A DNA stretch of 64,000 nucleotides from Triticum aestivum (taxonomy: Eukaryota; Streptophyta; Magnoliopsida; Poales; Poaceae): assembly GCF_018294505.1 (NCBI RefSeq), contig NC_057804.1:247179099-247243098 (forward strand). The letters are read 5' to 3'. A program made the position numbers and the translations under genes. How positions within the stretch are numbered: position 1 is the stretch's first letter; every line of letters starts with the position of its first letter. This document shows, piece after piece, positions 44,013 through 56,678 of the stretch. The notes below the pieces were generated by a model. The model did no database searches and was not told where the DNA came from. It worked only from the letters and a program-made list of their open reading frames with translations.

Positions 44013-45572
44013 GAGCCTGAAATCCCAATTTCAGCCCTCGAAACATCTCATATGTTCCGTGACGTTTCGAAAATGTCTTTAGTGCCTCAACTCTAAACCG
44101 TTTAACTGAACTATCACGTAGTTATCAAAACGTGTATGTCCGATGTTCGCAACATCCACAAACGACATTTGGGGTTCAGCACACTGAGCAGTGTATTAGG
44201 GACATAAGCTTTCTACTGATCGCATAATCGCTACTATCAACTTTCAACTATATTTTCTCTAGGAACATATCTAAAACAGTAGAACTATAGCGTGAGCTAC
44301 GACATAATTTGCAAAAGGTCTTTTGACTATGTTCAAGATAATTAAGTTCATCTTATGAACTCCCACTCAGATAGACATCCCTCTGGTCATCTAAGTGATC
44401 ACATGATCCGAGTCAACTAGGCCGTGTCCGATCATCACGTGAGACGGACTAGCCAACGTCGGTGAACATCTTCATGTTGATCGTATCTACTATACGACTC
44501 ATGCTCGACCTTTCGGTCTCCGTGTTCCGAGGCCATGTCTGCACATGCTAGGCTCGTCAAGTTAACCCTAAGTGTTTTTGCTGTGTAAAACTGTCTTACA
44601 CCCGTTGTATGTGAACGTAAGAATCCATCACACCCGATCATCACGTGGTGCTTAGAAGCGACGAACTGTAGCAACGGTGCACAGTTAGGGGAGAACACTT
44701 CTTGAAATTTTAATGAGGGATCATCTTATTTACTACCGTCGTTCTAAGCAAACAAGATGCATAAACATGATAAACATCACATGCAATCAAATAGTGACAT
44801 GATATGGCCAATATCATTTTTGCTCCTTTTGATCTCCATCTTCGGGGCTCCATGATCATCTTGTCACCGGCATGACACCATGATCTCCATCATCATGATC
44901 TCCATCATCGTGTCTTCATGAAGTTGTCACGCCAACGACTACTTCTACTTCTATGACTAACGCGTTTAGCAATAAAGTAAAGTAGTTTACATGGCGTTCT
45001 TCAATGACACGCAGGTCATACAAAAAATAAAGACAACTCCTATGGCTCCTGCCAGTTGTCATACTCATCGACATGCAAGTCGTGAATCCTATTACAAGAA
45101 CATGATCAATCTCATACATCACATATATCATTCATCACATCCTTTGGCCATATCACATCACATAGCATACCCTGCAAAAACAAGTTAGACGTCCTCTAAT
45201 TGTTGTTGCATGTTTTACGTGGCTGCTATGAGTTTCTAGCAAGAACGTTTCTTACCTACGCATGAACCACAACGTGATATGCCAATTGCTATTTACCCTT
45301 CATAAGGACCCTTTTCATCGAATCCGATCCGACTAAAGTGGGAGAGACAGACACCCGCCAGCCACCTTATGCAACTAGTGCATGTTTGTCGGTGGAACCG
45401 GTCTCACGTAAGCGTACGTGTAAGGTTGGTCCGGGCCGCTTCATCCCACGATGCCGCCGAATCAAGATAAGACTAGTAACGGCAAGCATATTGAACAATA
45501 TCGACGTCCACAACTACTTTGTGTTCTACTCGTGCAAAGAATCTACGCAATAGACCTAGCTCATGATGCCAC
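44013..45572 (-). other. Copia 5' leader and decayed N-terminal gag region
   Basis: No frame with a domain. On the - strand it has the repeated GATGGAGATCATG-type block (about 44820-44925) seen in Angela leaders, then the PBS. The region probably contains packaging and dimerisation signals. Confidence 0.5.
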
Positions 45573-47317
45573 TGTTGGGTAACGTAGCAGAAATTCAAAA
45601 ATTTTCCTACGTAACACCAAGATCTATCTATGGAGAGACCAGCAACGAGTAGAAAGAGAGTGCATCTACATACCCTTGTAGATCGCTAAGCGGAAGCGTT
45701 CAAGTGAACGGGGTTGATGGAGTCGCACTCGTCGTGATTCAGATCACCGATGATCAAGTGCCGAACGGACGGCACCTCCGCGTTCAACACACGTACAGCC
45801 CGGTGACGTCTCCCACGCCTTGATCCAGCAAGGAGAGAGGGAGAGGTTGAGGAAGACTCCATCCAACAGCAGCACAACGGCGTGGTGGTGGTGGAGGAGC
45901 GTGGCAATCCTGCAGGGCTTCGCCAAGCACCTACGGGAGAGGAGGAGGTGTCACGGGAGGGAGGGAGGCGCCAAAGGCTCAGATGTGGATGCCCTCCCTC
46001 CCCTCCACTATATATAGGGGCAGGGGAGAGGGGGGAGGCGCAGCCTTGCCCCCTCCTCCAAGGAAGGGGTGCGGCTAAGGATGGGGAGGAGTCCATCCTC
46101 CCCAAGGCACCTCGGAGGTGCCTTCCCCCTTTAGGACTCTTCCCTCCCCAAGTTTCCTTGCGCATGGGCCTCTTGGGGCTGGTGCCCTTGGCCCATGTAG
46201 GCCAAGGCGCACCCCCCACAGCCCATGTGGCCCCCCGGGGCAGGTGGCCCCACCCGGTGGGCCCCCGGGACCCTTCCGGTGGTCCCGGTACAATACCGAT
46301 GACCCCGAAACTTGTCCCGATGGCCGAAACAGGACTTCCTATATATAAATCTTTACCTCCGGACCATTCCGGAACTCCTCGTGACGTCCGGGATCTCATC
46401 CGGGACTCCGAACAACATTCGGTTACCACATACAAGCTTCCTTTATAACCCTAGCGTCATCGAACCTTAAGTGTGTAGACCCTACGGGTTCGGGAGACAT
46501 GCAGACATGACCGAGACGTTCTCCGGTCAATAACCAACAGCGGGATCTGGATACCCATGATGGCTCCCACATGTTCCACGATGATCTCATCGGATGAACC
46601 ACGATGTCAAGGACTCAATCGATCCCGTATTCAATTCCCTTTGTCTATCGGTATGTTACTTGCCCGAGATTCGATCGTCGGTATACCGATACCATGTTCA
46701 ATCTCGTTACTGGCAAGTCTCTTTACTCGTTCCGTAACACATCATCCCGTGATCAACTCCTTGGTCACATTTGCGCAAATGATGATGTCCTACCGAGTGG
46801 GCCCAGAGATACCTCTCCGTTTACACGGAGTGACAAATCCCAGTCTCGATCCGCATAAAACAATAGGTACTTTCGGAGATACCTGTAGTGTACCTTTATA
46901 GTCACCCAGTTACGTTGTGACGTTTGATACACCCAAGGCACTCCTACGGTATCCAGGAGTTACACGATCTCATGGTCAAAGGAAGAGATACTTGACATTG
47001 GCAAAGCTCTAGCAAACGAACTACACGATCTTTTGTGCTAGTCTTAGGATTGGGTCTTGTCCATCACATCATTCTCCTAATGATGTGATCCCGTTATCAA
47101 CGACATCCAATGTCCATAGCCAGGAAACCGTGACCATCTATTGATCAACGAGCTAGTCAACTAGAGGCTTACTAGGGACATATTGTGGTCTATGTATTCA
47201 CACGTGTATTACGATTTCCGGATAATACAGTTATAGCATGAATAAAAGACAATTATCATGAACAAGGAAATATAATAATAATACTTTTATTATTGCCTCT
47301 AGGGCATATTTCCAACA
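45573..47317 (-). repeat. Copia 5' LTR
   Basis: 1745 bp with intact TG...CA ends. Next to it at 45558-45571 the - strand carries TGGCATCATGAGC, a degenerate initiator-Met-type PBS, which makes this the 5' LTR. Confidence 0.95.
46006..46349 (-). promoter_or_regulatory. Two TATA-like boxes in the Copia 5' LTR
   Basis: TATATATA motifs lie at about 46336-46345 (aagatttatatatagg on the - strand) and 46010-46018 (cccctatatatagtgg on the - strand). Two LTR promoters are known for BARE-1, and the spacing here fits that. The 3' LTR has the same pair at about 39586-39595 and 39260-39268. Confidence 0.6.
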
Positions 47318-48270
47318 GAAACTGCTAGAGATTTTCTTGCTTGCAATGATAGATCTGATCTTAAGAAATTATTAGCTAAGCTGAAAGAAAAGTCCCTGAA
47401 TGCTAGAATGAAATATGACCCTGCTTTTGCTACTTCACCTATCTCCATTACTGATAAGGATTATGATTTCTCTGTCGATCCTGAGATAATTAGTTTGGTT
47501 GAATTCGATCCTTTTTATGGCTATGAATCTAAAACTGTTGTAGCACATCTTACTAAATTGAATGATATAGCCACCCTATTCACTCATGAGGAAAAAAATA
47601 ATTACTACTATATCCTTAAGCTATTACCATTCTCACTAAAGGGTGATGCTAAAACATGGTTTAATTCTCTTGATCCTGGTTGTGTGCGTAGTCCCCAGGA
47701 TATGATTTACTACTTCTCTGCTAAATATTTCCCCGCTGATAAGAAGCAAGCTGCCTTAAGGGAAATATATAATTTTGTGCAAATTGAAGAAGAGAGTCTC
47801 CGACAAGCTTGGGGGAGGCTTTTCTGATTACTTAATGCTTTGCCTGATCATCCTCTCAAGAAAAATGAAATACTTGATATCTTTTATAATGGACTAACTG
47901 ATGCTTCCAGACCACCTGGATAGTTGTGCTGGTTGTGTTTTCAGAGAAAGAACTATTGATCAAGATGAATTGTTATTGAATAATATGTTGACTAATGAAA
48001 ACAATTGGACACTTCCTGAACCAACTCCTAAGCCAACTCCGAAGAAAAGGGGTATTCTATTTCTCAGTCCTAAAGATATGCAAGAGGCAAAGAAATCTAT
48101 GAAAGAAAAGGGTATCAAAGCTGAAGATGTTAAGAATTTACTGCCTACTGAAGAAGTACATGGTCTTGATAACCCGACATAGGTAGTAAAGGTAAATTCT
48201 CTCTATAGATTTGATGAAGGTGATATTCCTCATTATAAGTCTGCTAGTCAATTCTTTGATGAGTTTGACA
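47318..48270 (+). pseudogene. Athila-type gag, central part
   Basis: After the second GAAAC the frame runs ...DLKKLLAKLKEKSLNARMKYD-type, then 47408-47827 gives the retrotrans_gag core (ESKTVVAHLTKLNDIATLF, LPFSLKGDAKTWFNSLDPG, FSAKYFPADKKQAALREI). A stop at 47825-47827 and a shift near 47900 break it. 47901-48182 continues with acidic and Lys-rich sequence and ends at the MITE. Confidence 0.88.
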
Positions 48271-48485
48271 CTCCCTCTCTCTCAGTTTACAAGGCGTGTG
48301 CGTACCCCTAGGTCGTCAATTTGACCAACCTAGTACAAGTCATATATTACAAAAAATATATGAATATAAACTTTAGATGTTCTATTTTCAAAAGGTATAA
48401 CTTTTGTGTTATATAGTTTATATTAGGGTGATAAAATTGGCAACCTAGGTATACACGTAGGACTTGTAAACTAAGACGGAGGGAG
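48271..48485. mobile_element. 215-bp Stowaway MITE in the Athila-type gag
   Basis: The left end CTCCCTCTCTCTCAGTTTACAAG and the right end complementary to CTCCCTCCGTCTTAGTTTACAAG form terminal inverted repeats of about 23 bp. The right flank is TA. The left flank is CA, so one target copy has a T-to-C change. The gag frame resumes on the other side. Confidence 0.88.
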
Positions 48486-49200
48486 TAATTTTATTGTTAA
48501 ACAAGAAAACTTCAATGCTTATGTTGGTAGACAATTGAAACGCAATGCTTGTACGATTGAACACTTGAGTGATTATATGTCTAGAGTTAAAGGTGAACTT
48601 AAACTTATTAATAAACATGCTTCCATGTTTACCACTCAAGCAGAAGAAGTGCTTAGAGCTCAAAATGATTTGCTCAATGAATTAAGTAATAAGAAAAATG
48701 ATAATGTTGTTAGAGTTATGACTAGAGGGGGTAAAATGACTTAGGAACCTTTGTATCCTGAGGGCCACCCTAAGGGAATTGAGCAAGATTCTAAGAGTAC
48801 TAATGTTGACACACCTAGTCCTTCTAAGAAGAAGAAAAAGAAAAATTATAGGACTTTGCATGCTTCTAGTGAACCTGTTGTTGACACACCTGAGAATCCC
48901 AATGATATTTCTATTTCTGATGCTGAAACACAATCTGGTAATGAACATGAACCTAGTGATAATGTTAATAATGATGTTCATCTTGATACTCAACCTAGCA
49001 ATAACAATGAAGTAGAAATTGAACCTAATGTTGATCTTGATAACCACAATCAAAGAATCAACGTTATGATAAGAGAGACTACATTGCTAGGAAGCACGGT
49101 AAAGAAAGAGAACCATGGGTTCAGAAACCCATGCCTTTTCCTCCTAAACCATCCAAGAAAAAGGATGATGAGGATTTTAAGCGCTTTGCTGAAATGATTA
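48486..49200 (+). pseudogene. Athila-type gag, C-terminal part
   Basis: 48535-48744 (MSRVKGELKLINKHASMFTTQ, then VLRAQNDLLNEL) and 48751-49197 (Lys-rich KKKKKKNYRTL, then acidic DTPENPNDISISDAE) are open with one stop and one shift. Low complexity follows the core, as in Athila-lineage gag. Confidence 0.8.
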
Positions 49201-49877
49201 GACCTATCTTTTTGCGTATGCATTTGACTGATATGCTTAAAATGAATCCTTATGCTAAGTACATGAAAGATATTGTTACAAATAAAATAAATATATTAGA
49301 AGCTGAAATTTCCACCATGCTAGCTAATCATACTTTTAAGGGTGGAATACCAAAGAAACTAGGAGATCCAGGAGTACCAACTATACCATGCTCCATTAAA
49401 AGAAACTATGTCAAAACTGCTTTATGTGATCTTGGAGCCCGTGTTAGTGTTATGCCTCTCTCTTTATATCGTAGACTTGATTTGAATAAGTTGACACCTA
49501 TTGGAATATCTTTGTAAATGGCCAATAAATCAACTGCTATACCTGTCAGAATTTGTGAGGATGTGCTTGTTGTGGTTGCAAATGTTACTATTTTAACGGA
49601 CTTTGTTATTCTTGATATTCCCGAGGACGATAGTATGTCAATTATCCTTGGTAGACCCTTTTTGAATACTACATGGGCTGTTATTGACTGCAACAAAGGC
49701 AATGTGAATTTTCATGTTAATGGTAATGAGCATATGGTACACTTTCCGAGGAAACAACCTCAAGTCCACAGTATCAATTGCATTAGAAAAATTTCAATGA
49801 TTACTATTGGAGGTTTTGAATTCTCTTCCTAATGTCAAGAAGAAGTATGATATTCTTATTGTTGGGGACGTGCATAT
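49131..49877 (+). pseudogene. Athila-type aspartic protease region
   Basis: 49131-49517 has FKRFAEMIRPIFLRMHLTDML, the KGGIPKKLGDPGVPTIPC block, and the active site ALCDLGARVSVMPLSLYRRL. The usual Athila form is D-L-G-A-S-V-S, so the Ser after Gly-Ala is Arg. 49518-49832 continues with VILDIPEDDSMSIILGRPFLNTTWAVID. After a one-base shift the frame reads to the LARD-like insertion at 49878. On the far side (59842 on) it runs a few codons to a stop, so the ORF ends soon after the protease. Confidence 0.87.
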
Positions 49878-52800
49878 TGTAACACCCCGGATGTAACTTT
49901 CCATAATTTTAACTCCAACTCTTGCCATTTCCAGCTATGTGATATGTTATTTCCTTCGTGGTTGGGTTTTGTCTTTTGTTTTGCATTTTGTTCATGTCAT
50001 GCATCTCATCTCATGGCATCATGTGCATTGCATCCGCATGTTTTCATAAAACTCGCACCCATTTGTAGTTGCCGCGGTCCCCTTGCCTCCTTTGATCGTT
50101 CCGAGACCAACCGGGTTTTTCGAGTCCCTCTTGTCTGACCACCTAACCTCTCTGCACAACCACCGACCCCCTCTTGCGCGTGTCCGAAACCTGCCCCGAA
50201 CCTGACCCGCTCAGTCATCTGCCTTGGATTCGAATCATCCCCTAACATCTATAAAACATCTCCGTTTTCTTATTTGGACATCTCAAGCCTACTTTATCTC
50301 GACCGTCTGATTTCGATCGGATGATCCAAACTCCACTATTTCCTATATATACAAACCTCCTTGTCCATTTTTAGACCAAACCCTAAATCCTAGGACATTT
50401 GTCCCCCCTAGCCGCCGCCACCTACAGCCTTCCCCCTCCTCGGACCAGCCACCGCCACCCACTCACCAAATCCCCCTCGGGATCCATCCCCCCCGACAGC
50501 CTCCTCCTCCACCAACGGGCTGAAGCCCATGGGTGAGCGCCCAGAGCCCTCCTCTCTATTAGCCCAGCAGTGCAGCCAGATTCGGCCCGTGTCTGTTTTT
50601 TTCCAGATCTGCGAGTTTAGCTTTATCCAGAGAACGACAGTTTTTACAGAAAAGTCCCTCTAGATCATGCATTTAATAACTCACAAATGGTGCATCGGAT
50701 TAAAATGTTTTTAATATGTAAAATGCTTAGATTTTCATCTAGTTTCATAATATTCCACTTTCATCCATGTTAAAATGCTTAAACATGCTGTTTGCTTTAT
50801 TTTTGCTTAAATAACATGTTAAAATGATTTATTTCATAACTAAATAACCGTAGCTCGGTTTTAAGTAAACTTTATATGTAAATGGGGTGGAAAAATGCCT
50901 AGTTTAACTTGGTGCACTTACTTTGCATGTTTAACAACTCTAAAATTATGTAATAGGAAAAACAATACCAAATTCAAAATATGCACATGAGGATTTTCCG
51001 GAATTGTTGTTTGTTGTTTCCGGCCTCATTTAAACTTCCCTCGATAGGTAGTTTTATTATGCTTCACCTCTTGCCATGTTAATTAACATTTTAATAATTG
51101 TAACCGAGAGTAAACTTAATAATTCGATGTGGTGTTTCGTCAATATGCAACTTGTTTTGCATATTGAGCTCCACTTAACGTGTAGTATTGTTTGTTGCAC
51201 TTTGACATGCCATGCCTCTTTAAACCGGACATGCATCATACTTGGTTGTGCATCATGCCATGTTTATGTGATGGTTGTTTACCATCTTGTTTGCTTCTTT
51301 CCGATTTGCTTCTCTCGTTAGCTTCGGTTTCGTTCCGGAGTTGTGAGGATTCGTTCGACTACGTTGTTCGACTACTTCATGGACTCGTTCTTCTTCCTAT
51401 CGGGATCTCAGGCAAGATTACCATTACCCTCGATATCACTTCTATCTTTGCTTGCTAGTTGCTTCATTCTATCGCTATGCTGCGCTACCTATCACTTGTT
51501 TACCATGCCTCCCATATTGCCATGTCAAGCCTCTAACCCACCTTTCCTAGCAAACTGTTGTTTGGCTATGTTACTGCTTTTGCTCAGCCCCCTCTTATAG
51601 CGTTGCTAGTTGCAGGTGAAGTTGAAGATTGCTCCATGTTGGAACATGATTATGTTGGGATATCACAATATCTCTTATTTAATAATTGCATCTATACACT
51701 TGGTAAAGGGTGGAAGGCTCGGCCTTATGCGCGGTGTTTTGTTCCACTCTTGCCTCCTTAGTTTCCGTCATACCGGTGTTATGTTCCTTGATTTTGCGTT
51801 CCTTACGCGGTCGGGTGTATGGGAACCCCTTGACAGTTCGCTTTGAATAAAACTCCTCCAGCAAGGCCCAACTTTGGTTTTACATTTGCCTAACAACCTA
51901 TTACCTTTCCCTTGGGTTTTCACGAGCCCGAGGGTCATATTTATTTTAACCCCCCCGGGCCAGCGCTTCTCTAAGTGTTGGTCCGAACCGAGCAGCCCGC
52001 GGGGCCACCTCGGGGAAACTCGAGGGTTGGTTTTACTCGTAGCTTGACTCATCCAGTGTGCCCTGAGAACGAGATATGTGCAGCTCCTATCGGGATTTGT
52101 TGGCACATACGAGCGGTCTTGCTGGTCTTGTTTTACCATTGTCGAAATGTCTTGTAATCGAGATTCTGGGACTGATCGGGTCTTCCCGGGAGAAGGAATG
52201 TCCTTCGTTGGCCGTGAGAGCTTATAATGGGCTTAGTTGGGACATCCCTGCAGGATTTAAACTTTCGAGAGCCGTGCCTGTGGTTATGTGGCAGATGGGA
52301 ATTTGTTAATATTCGATTGTAGAGAACTTGACACTTGACTTAATTAAAACGCATCAACCGCATGTGTAGCCATGATGGTCTCTTTTCGCCGGGTCCGGGA
52401 AGTGAACATGGTCTTTGTGTTATGATTGTGCATAAGTAGTTTCAGGATCACTTCTTGATCACTTCTAGCTTCTCGACCATTCCGTTGCTTCTCTTCTCGT
52501 TCTTATTTGCATATGTTAGCCACCATATTTGCTTAGTGCTTGCTGCAACTCCACCTCATTACCACTTCCTACCCATAAGCTTAAATAGTCTTGATCTCGC
52601 GGGTTTTGAGATTGCTGAGTCCTCATGACTCACCAGATACTATCACAACAGTTGCAGGTGCTGATGATACCAGTGCAGGTGATGCAACCGAGCTCAGATG
52701 GGAGCTCAACGAAGACCTTGGTCGTTGCTATGTATCGTTTCATGTTGATCAGTAGTGGAGCCCAGTTGGGACGACCGGGGATCTAGCATTTAGGGTTATC

Positions 52801-53031
52801 TTCTTTTCTTTTGGCTTCGTCCCTAGTCGGACTATATGTGTACTCTAAATGATGTATGAATTATATGTTCATTGTGTGAGGTGGCGATTGTAAGCCAACT
52901 CTTTATCCCATTCTTGTTCATTACATGGGATTGTGTGAAGATGACCCTTCTTGCAACAAAACCACCATGCGGTTATGCCTCTAAATCATGCCTCGACACG
53001 TGAGAGATATAGCCGCATCGTGGGTGTTACA
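49878..53031 (+). repeat. LARD-like element 2: 5' LTR
   Basis: TATA-like cctatatata at about 50342-50352 followed by aaccctaaatcc gives a plausible promoter and leader. Near its 3' end (52655-52757) is an exon-like stretch after an acceptor-like ttgcag, encoding [17 protein letters not shown] and ending in a stop. Confidence 0.92.
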
Positions 53032-56000
53032 AGTTGGTAATTAGAGCCATCCCCGACTTAGGAGCCCCCTTCTTGATCGAATCGCTGACATTGTTGTGTC
53101 TAGAACAAAAATATTTTGAGTCTTAGGATGATATATATCGGAGAGTAGTATTCTTTTTACTCCTCAGTCCCTTTGTTGCTCTGGTGAGGCCTCCTGACGT
53201 AGATGTTTTCTCTTTCCCCTCCTCAAATTTCACTAATTTATTTAGGACCACGCGGGTATCTTGGGATCGTTCTGATATTCTTGTGACGAGAACATTGTTC
53301 TTGGTGCCTCCTAACATTTAGGGGTTGTGGCAGTGTCCCGGGGAGTTGAGCTCCGAGGTGTTGTCATCACAATTTTATCATTGCAGTTCTGGAATACCTG
53401 AGTTTTGCCAACATCGAAAATCTCTTTTATGCACTTGTTGGTGAGATAACCTCGACGCCACCCAATACTGGGGCGGGAGTTCGGGAGTATTGCCATAGCT
53501 CGTATAACGGATGCTTTTCGAAGGTTGAGGTACATGATTTTCGAAGGTTTCTTGGTTATGTGTTGACGGATGGATACAACTTGGATGTAGGTATTGTTAG
53601 TTTTGGGTGAGATATATTGCTTCCCCTGTATCCCAAACACCAGATTGCATAACCAGAAAGTTTTGGGAGTTTTATAGGTGGGAATTCAAGTAGCTCTAGT
53701 TTTTTTCTTTCCGACAGATGCATGATATGAGATTGGGGTTCGACGTCTAGTGGTCCGCCTATCCACAGTCGTTTTTACAGTGGTCTTGTTGTGTCTTAAT
53801 GAGTCCTTGCTATGCTGACTCAGGGACGCTTCGTATGTCATGTGCACTGCCTTGTACATGATCGTGCTGTACGATCGAGCCCGTGTGGGCCCCACCACGA
53901 AAACGTCGGACGAAATCTCTATCATATGTTTGTTTGCGGCTTATTCTGCAAGCCAAATCCTTTGTTTTGTTTTATTTGTGGTATTCGAGTTGCTTCGAAG
54001 TCAAATGTTGAATCCATACCTTTCCTAAACGGTGTTCTCATATTGCTATGTGAATACTAATCCTTCTTGATCATCGAGGTCGTCATGTTAATTCTTTTCC
54101 AACCAGCGTGCTTCTCTTCAAGTGGATCTGATCATTTCAACATTCGCGAGATCAATTCTAAGTTTTCTCAACAGTATCCATTCCATCTGCCCCAAGTTGC
54201 CTTTGTTTTTCCCTCCCTCCCACCCCTTTTCTTCAAGGACTCATATATTTTAATCAAGTATCCATTTATTCATGTGAAGTCTCTTCACTCTTTTCAATCA
54301 ATGTTCTGATCCGGTGATCCCTCGTGAAGATGCTCACGAGCTTCAAGTTCATCTTCATTCTTGTATTCTTTTCCGATGGACGCTTTCGGTGTTGATCATA
54401 TCCCTTTCCTCGTTTCAAATGCTATCCCATGCCGGTGCATCTCATAATTTTTCACCTCTCTCTATTCATATCCGGAGTGCTAAAGATATCTCAGAAGAAT
54501 CATGTTTCCATTCTTAATCCGTTCGAGTACTTCGAGGTTTTTCTCTCATTCAAGCTATTTAATTCTACCGGTGCAATCTCTATTTCAAGCAATCCTTCAA
54601 CGATGTTTCTTTCGAGTGGGCCCTAACCCACATGTCTTTTCCCAGGATCTTACCTGACTCTTCTAATTTTCCCGGAGCCATTCCCTAATTCTTTTCGAAG
54701 TTTGACGTAAGAATGAATTTCATCAGTCAGATGTTTTCCAAGATCGATTTCAAATTATTTTTCATTGTTGGCCCAACCTCTTTGTTTTTCATTCTCTCGG
54801 AGTGTCTTAACAATTCATGGTGGTGTTTCTCATCATCATCCTCAACATTTGAAGACCGACGAAGAGATTTCTCTTAAATCTTGCTCCATTCTCTTCAAGA
54901 TTCATGGTTCTAGCTTTATGCCATCCTCTCATAATTGTTTTCGATTGTGAGAATTCTTTTCAACCATCCGACGCATTTCAGGAGTTGCTTCCTTTCTCCA
55001 AATCTTACCGGTGGATCGTTCAAGTATACTCTTTAGTCAGCTCATGATCTCTTCGTTCTCATGTATCTAAATCCCCTCAAGTATCTTCATTCTTCCAATT
55101 CTTCCCGACGAATTGTGCCTTTGCTACTCTCATTTTCAATTCTTATGGTGGTTTGTTCAAGATTTCACTTCCTTCGTTATCATATTAATTCATTAGTTGT
55201 TTCCAAATTCCACCGGTGGTTCCATCAATACCTTCTCAAGTTTGCGCTATATCTCTCTTAATCCTTTCTACGGGAATAAGTAGTATGCCAAATCTATTGC
55301 TTGTTTTTAATTTAATTTGATGAAGGATAAGCATAAACTAAATCTCATTCTTATTTTCTCGGGGTGATTCAATTCTTTTCTTCCGGAGATTGTTCATGAT
55401 GAAGTAATTCTCGGTTCTAGTGTTTCATCTTTTTCTTTTTCGGAGTTCCAAGTTTTCCGCATTATCTCGTCGCGAAGCTCCATCTAAATCATTGCAAGGC
55501 TTCACCTTGTGTTTTCAACTTCTCTTTCTTTTTATCATCCTTTTATTACTGGAGTTCTTCATGGAGGCTCTACATGGTGGTTCGTCAATGATTCCTTTCA
55601 TTCCTCATTTGTTCTTCAAGATTTCGCTCGATGTTATGACCCGCCAAGCTATACTCAAAATTAAACATGGTGCTCAACACATGTTTTGTTTTGAGGCATT
55701 CAAGCATTCTTCTTCTTGCATTCCCGAATGCAACTTTGGTTCCCTTATCTTTTGAGGTGGTGTTATGTCATTTTGACAATTTACTTCATGCTTCATGCTT
55801 CATGATTCACAAGTGTCAGGAATGAGATATTTAAACCCATCATTTTCTTCCTTGGAGTTATCTTGGTAAAGATTTCACCTAAAAGCCTTCCCGAAGGAAT
55901 GTTTCTAATTGTGGTGCTAATTAATGACCCAAGTTCTCCAATTATCCTCTTGGTGAAAGAAGTTTCTCTTATCCCATTGATCTCAACCAATAAATTGTTT

Positions 56001-56678
56001 CTATTAGTGGCTGGCTGTCACCTCATCATTTTGAGATGTTTGCTATAAGCCCATAACAAGCTTGTGCTTTTCGTTGTTGATTTTCCAACAACTCCGTTCA
56101 ATTCTTCTTTGCAAGGATGCTTTCCAAGTTCATTTGTGGCAGAAGGTGTCATTTTCTTCTTCTTCCCTTTATCCCAACAATCTAGCTTCTATTCTTTCGT
56201 TCCGGAGGCATTGTGATGTTGCTCTCTTCACTCATCATCTCGATTTGAGGATCATGTTCTTTTCATGCTTATCCATTTAACCAGAGTGTTGTGTCATCTC
56301 TTCAAGTTCTTTTCATCTTATTAAGTCTTGCATCTCTTTCATTCAGAGTGCTGTCCGAATTTGATCTTCCTTGTTCCTTGTTTATCTCATTTCAACCAGA
56401 GTGGTTCCAATTCCTTCTTGTCCATTGTACTCGTCATTCATAGCTTTGCAACCTCCAAGGTTCACATGGTGTTCCTTGTTTCTATTTTCTACCGCAGTGC
56501 TCTCAATTGTGTTCAAATCCATTGTGTGCTTTCTATCAACTTTTCAACCTCTCAAGGTTCTTTGGGTTCACTCATTTGTCGAAGAAGCAACTTAGTTTTA
56601 CCTCTTCTCTTCCTCTTCCGTTTCTCTCTGTTGCCATCCTAGATCTCGGGATGAGATCCTCTTGTAGTGGTGGAGTGT
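53032..56678 (+). other. LARD-like element 2: internal region, non-coding
   Basis: The PBS-like TTGGTAATTAGAGCCA lies at 53034-53049. The sequence is strongly pyrimidine-rich (ttcttcattctt, ctcttcaagttc) and the longest frames (about 80-110 codons) are hydrophobic low-complexity products of that bias. The PPT (gtagtggtggagtgt, 56664-56678) is preceded by agatctcgggatgagatcc. Confidence 0.75.

Larger units (their letters stand above)
38823..47317 (-). mobile_element. BARE1/Angela/WIS-type Copia retrotransposon, antisense, with decayed coding region
   Basis: Two 1745-bp LTRs (38823-40567 and 45573-47317) and a TSD GAAAC (38818-38822 and 47318-47322) define an 8495-bp full-length insertion in the Athila-type gag. 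On the - strand the LTR begins TGTTGGAAATATGCCCTAGAGG-type, as in BARE1/Angela. The left LTR's outer TG has mutated (CA to TA on the + strand). The internal region keeps remnants of gag, integrase, RT and RNase H in the correct Copia order, but all are broken. Confidence 0.95.

Noticed and set aside
53032..56678. Hydrophobic small proteins encoded in the LARD-like interior
   Set aside because: The frames are Phe/Leu/Ser-rich products of TTC/CTT bias, are short, and overlap in several frames.
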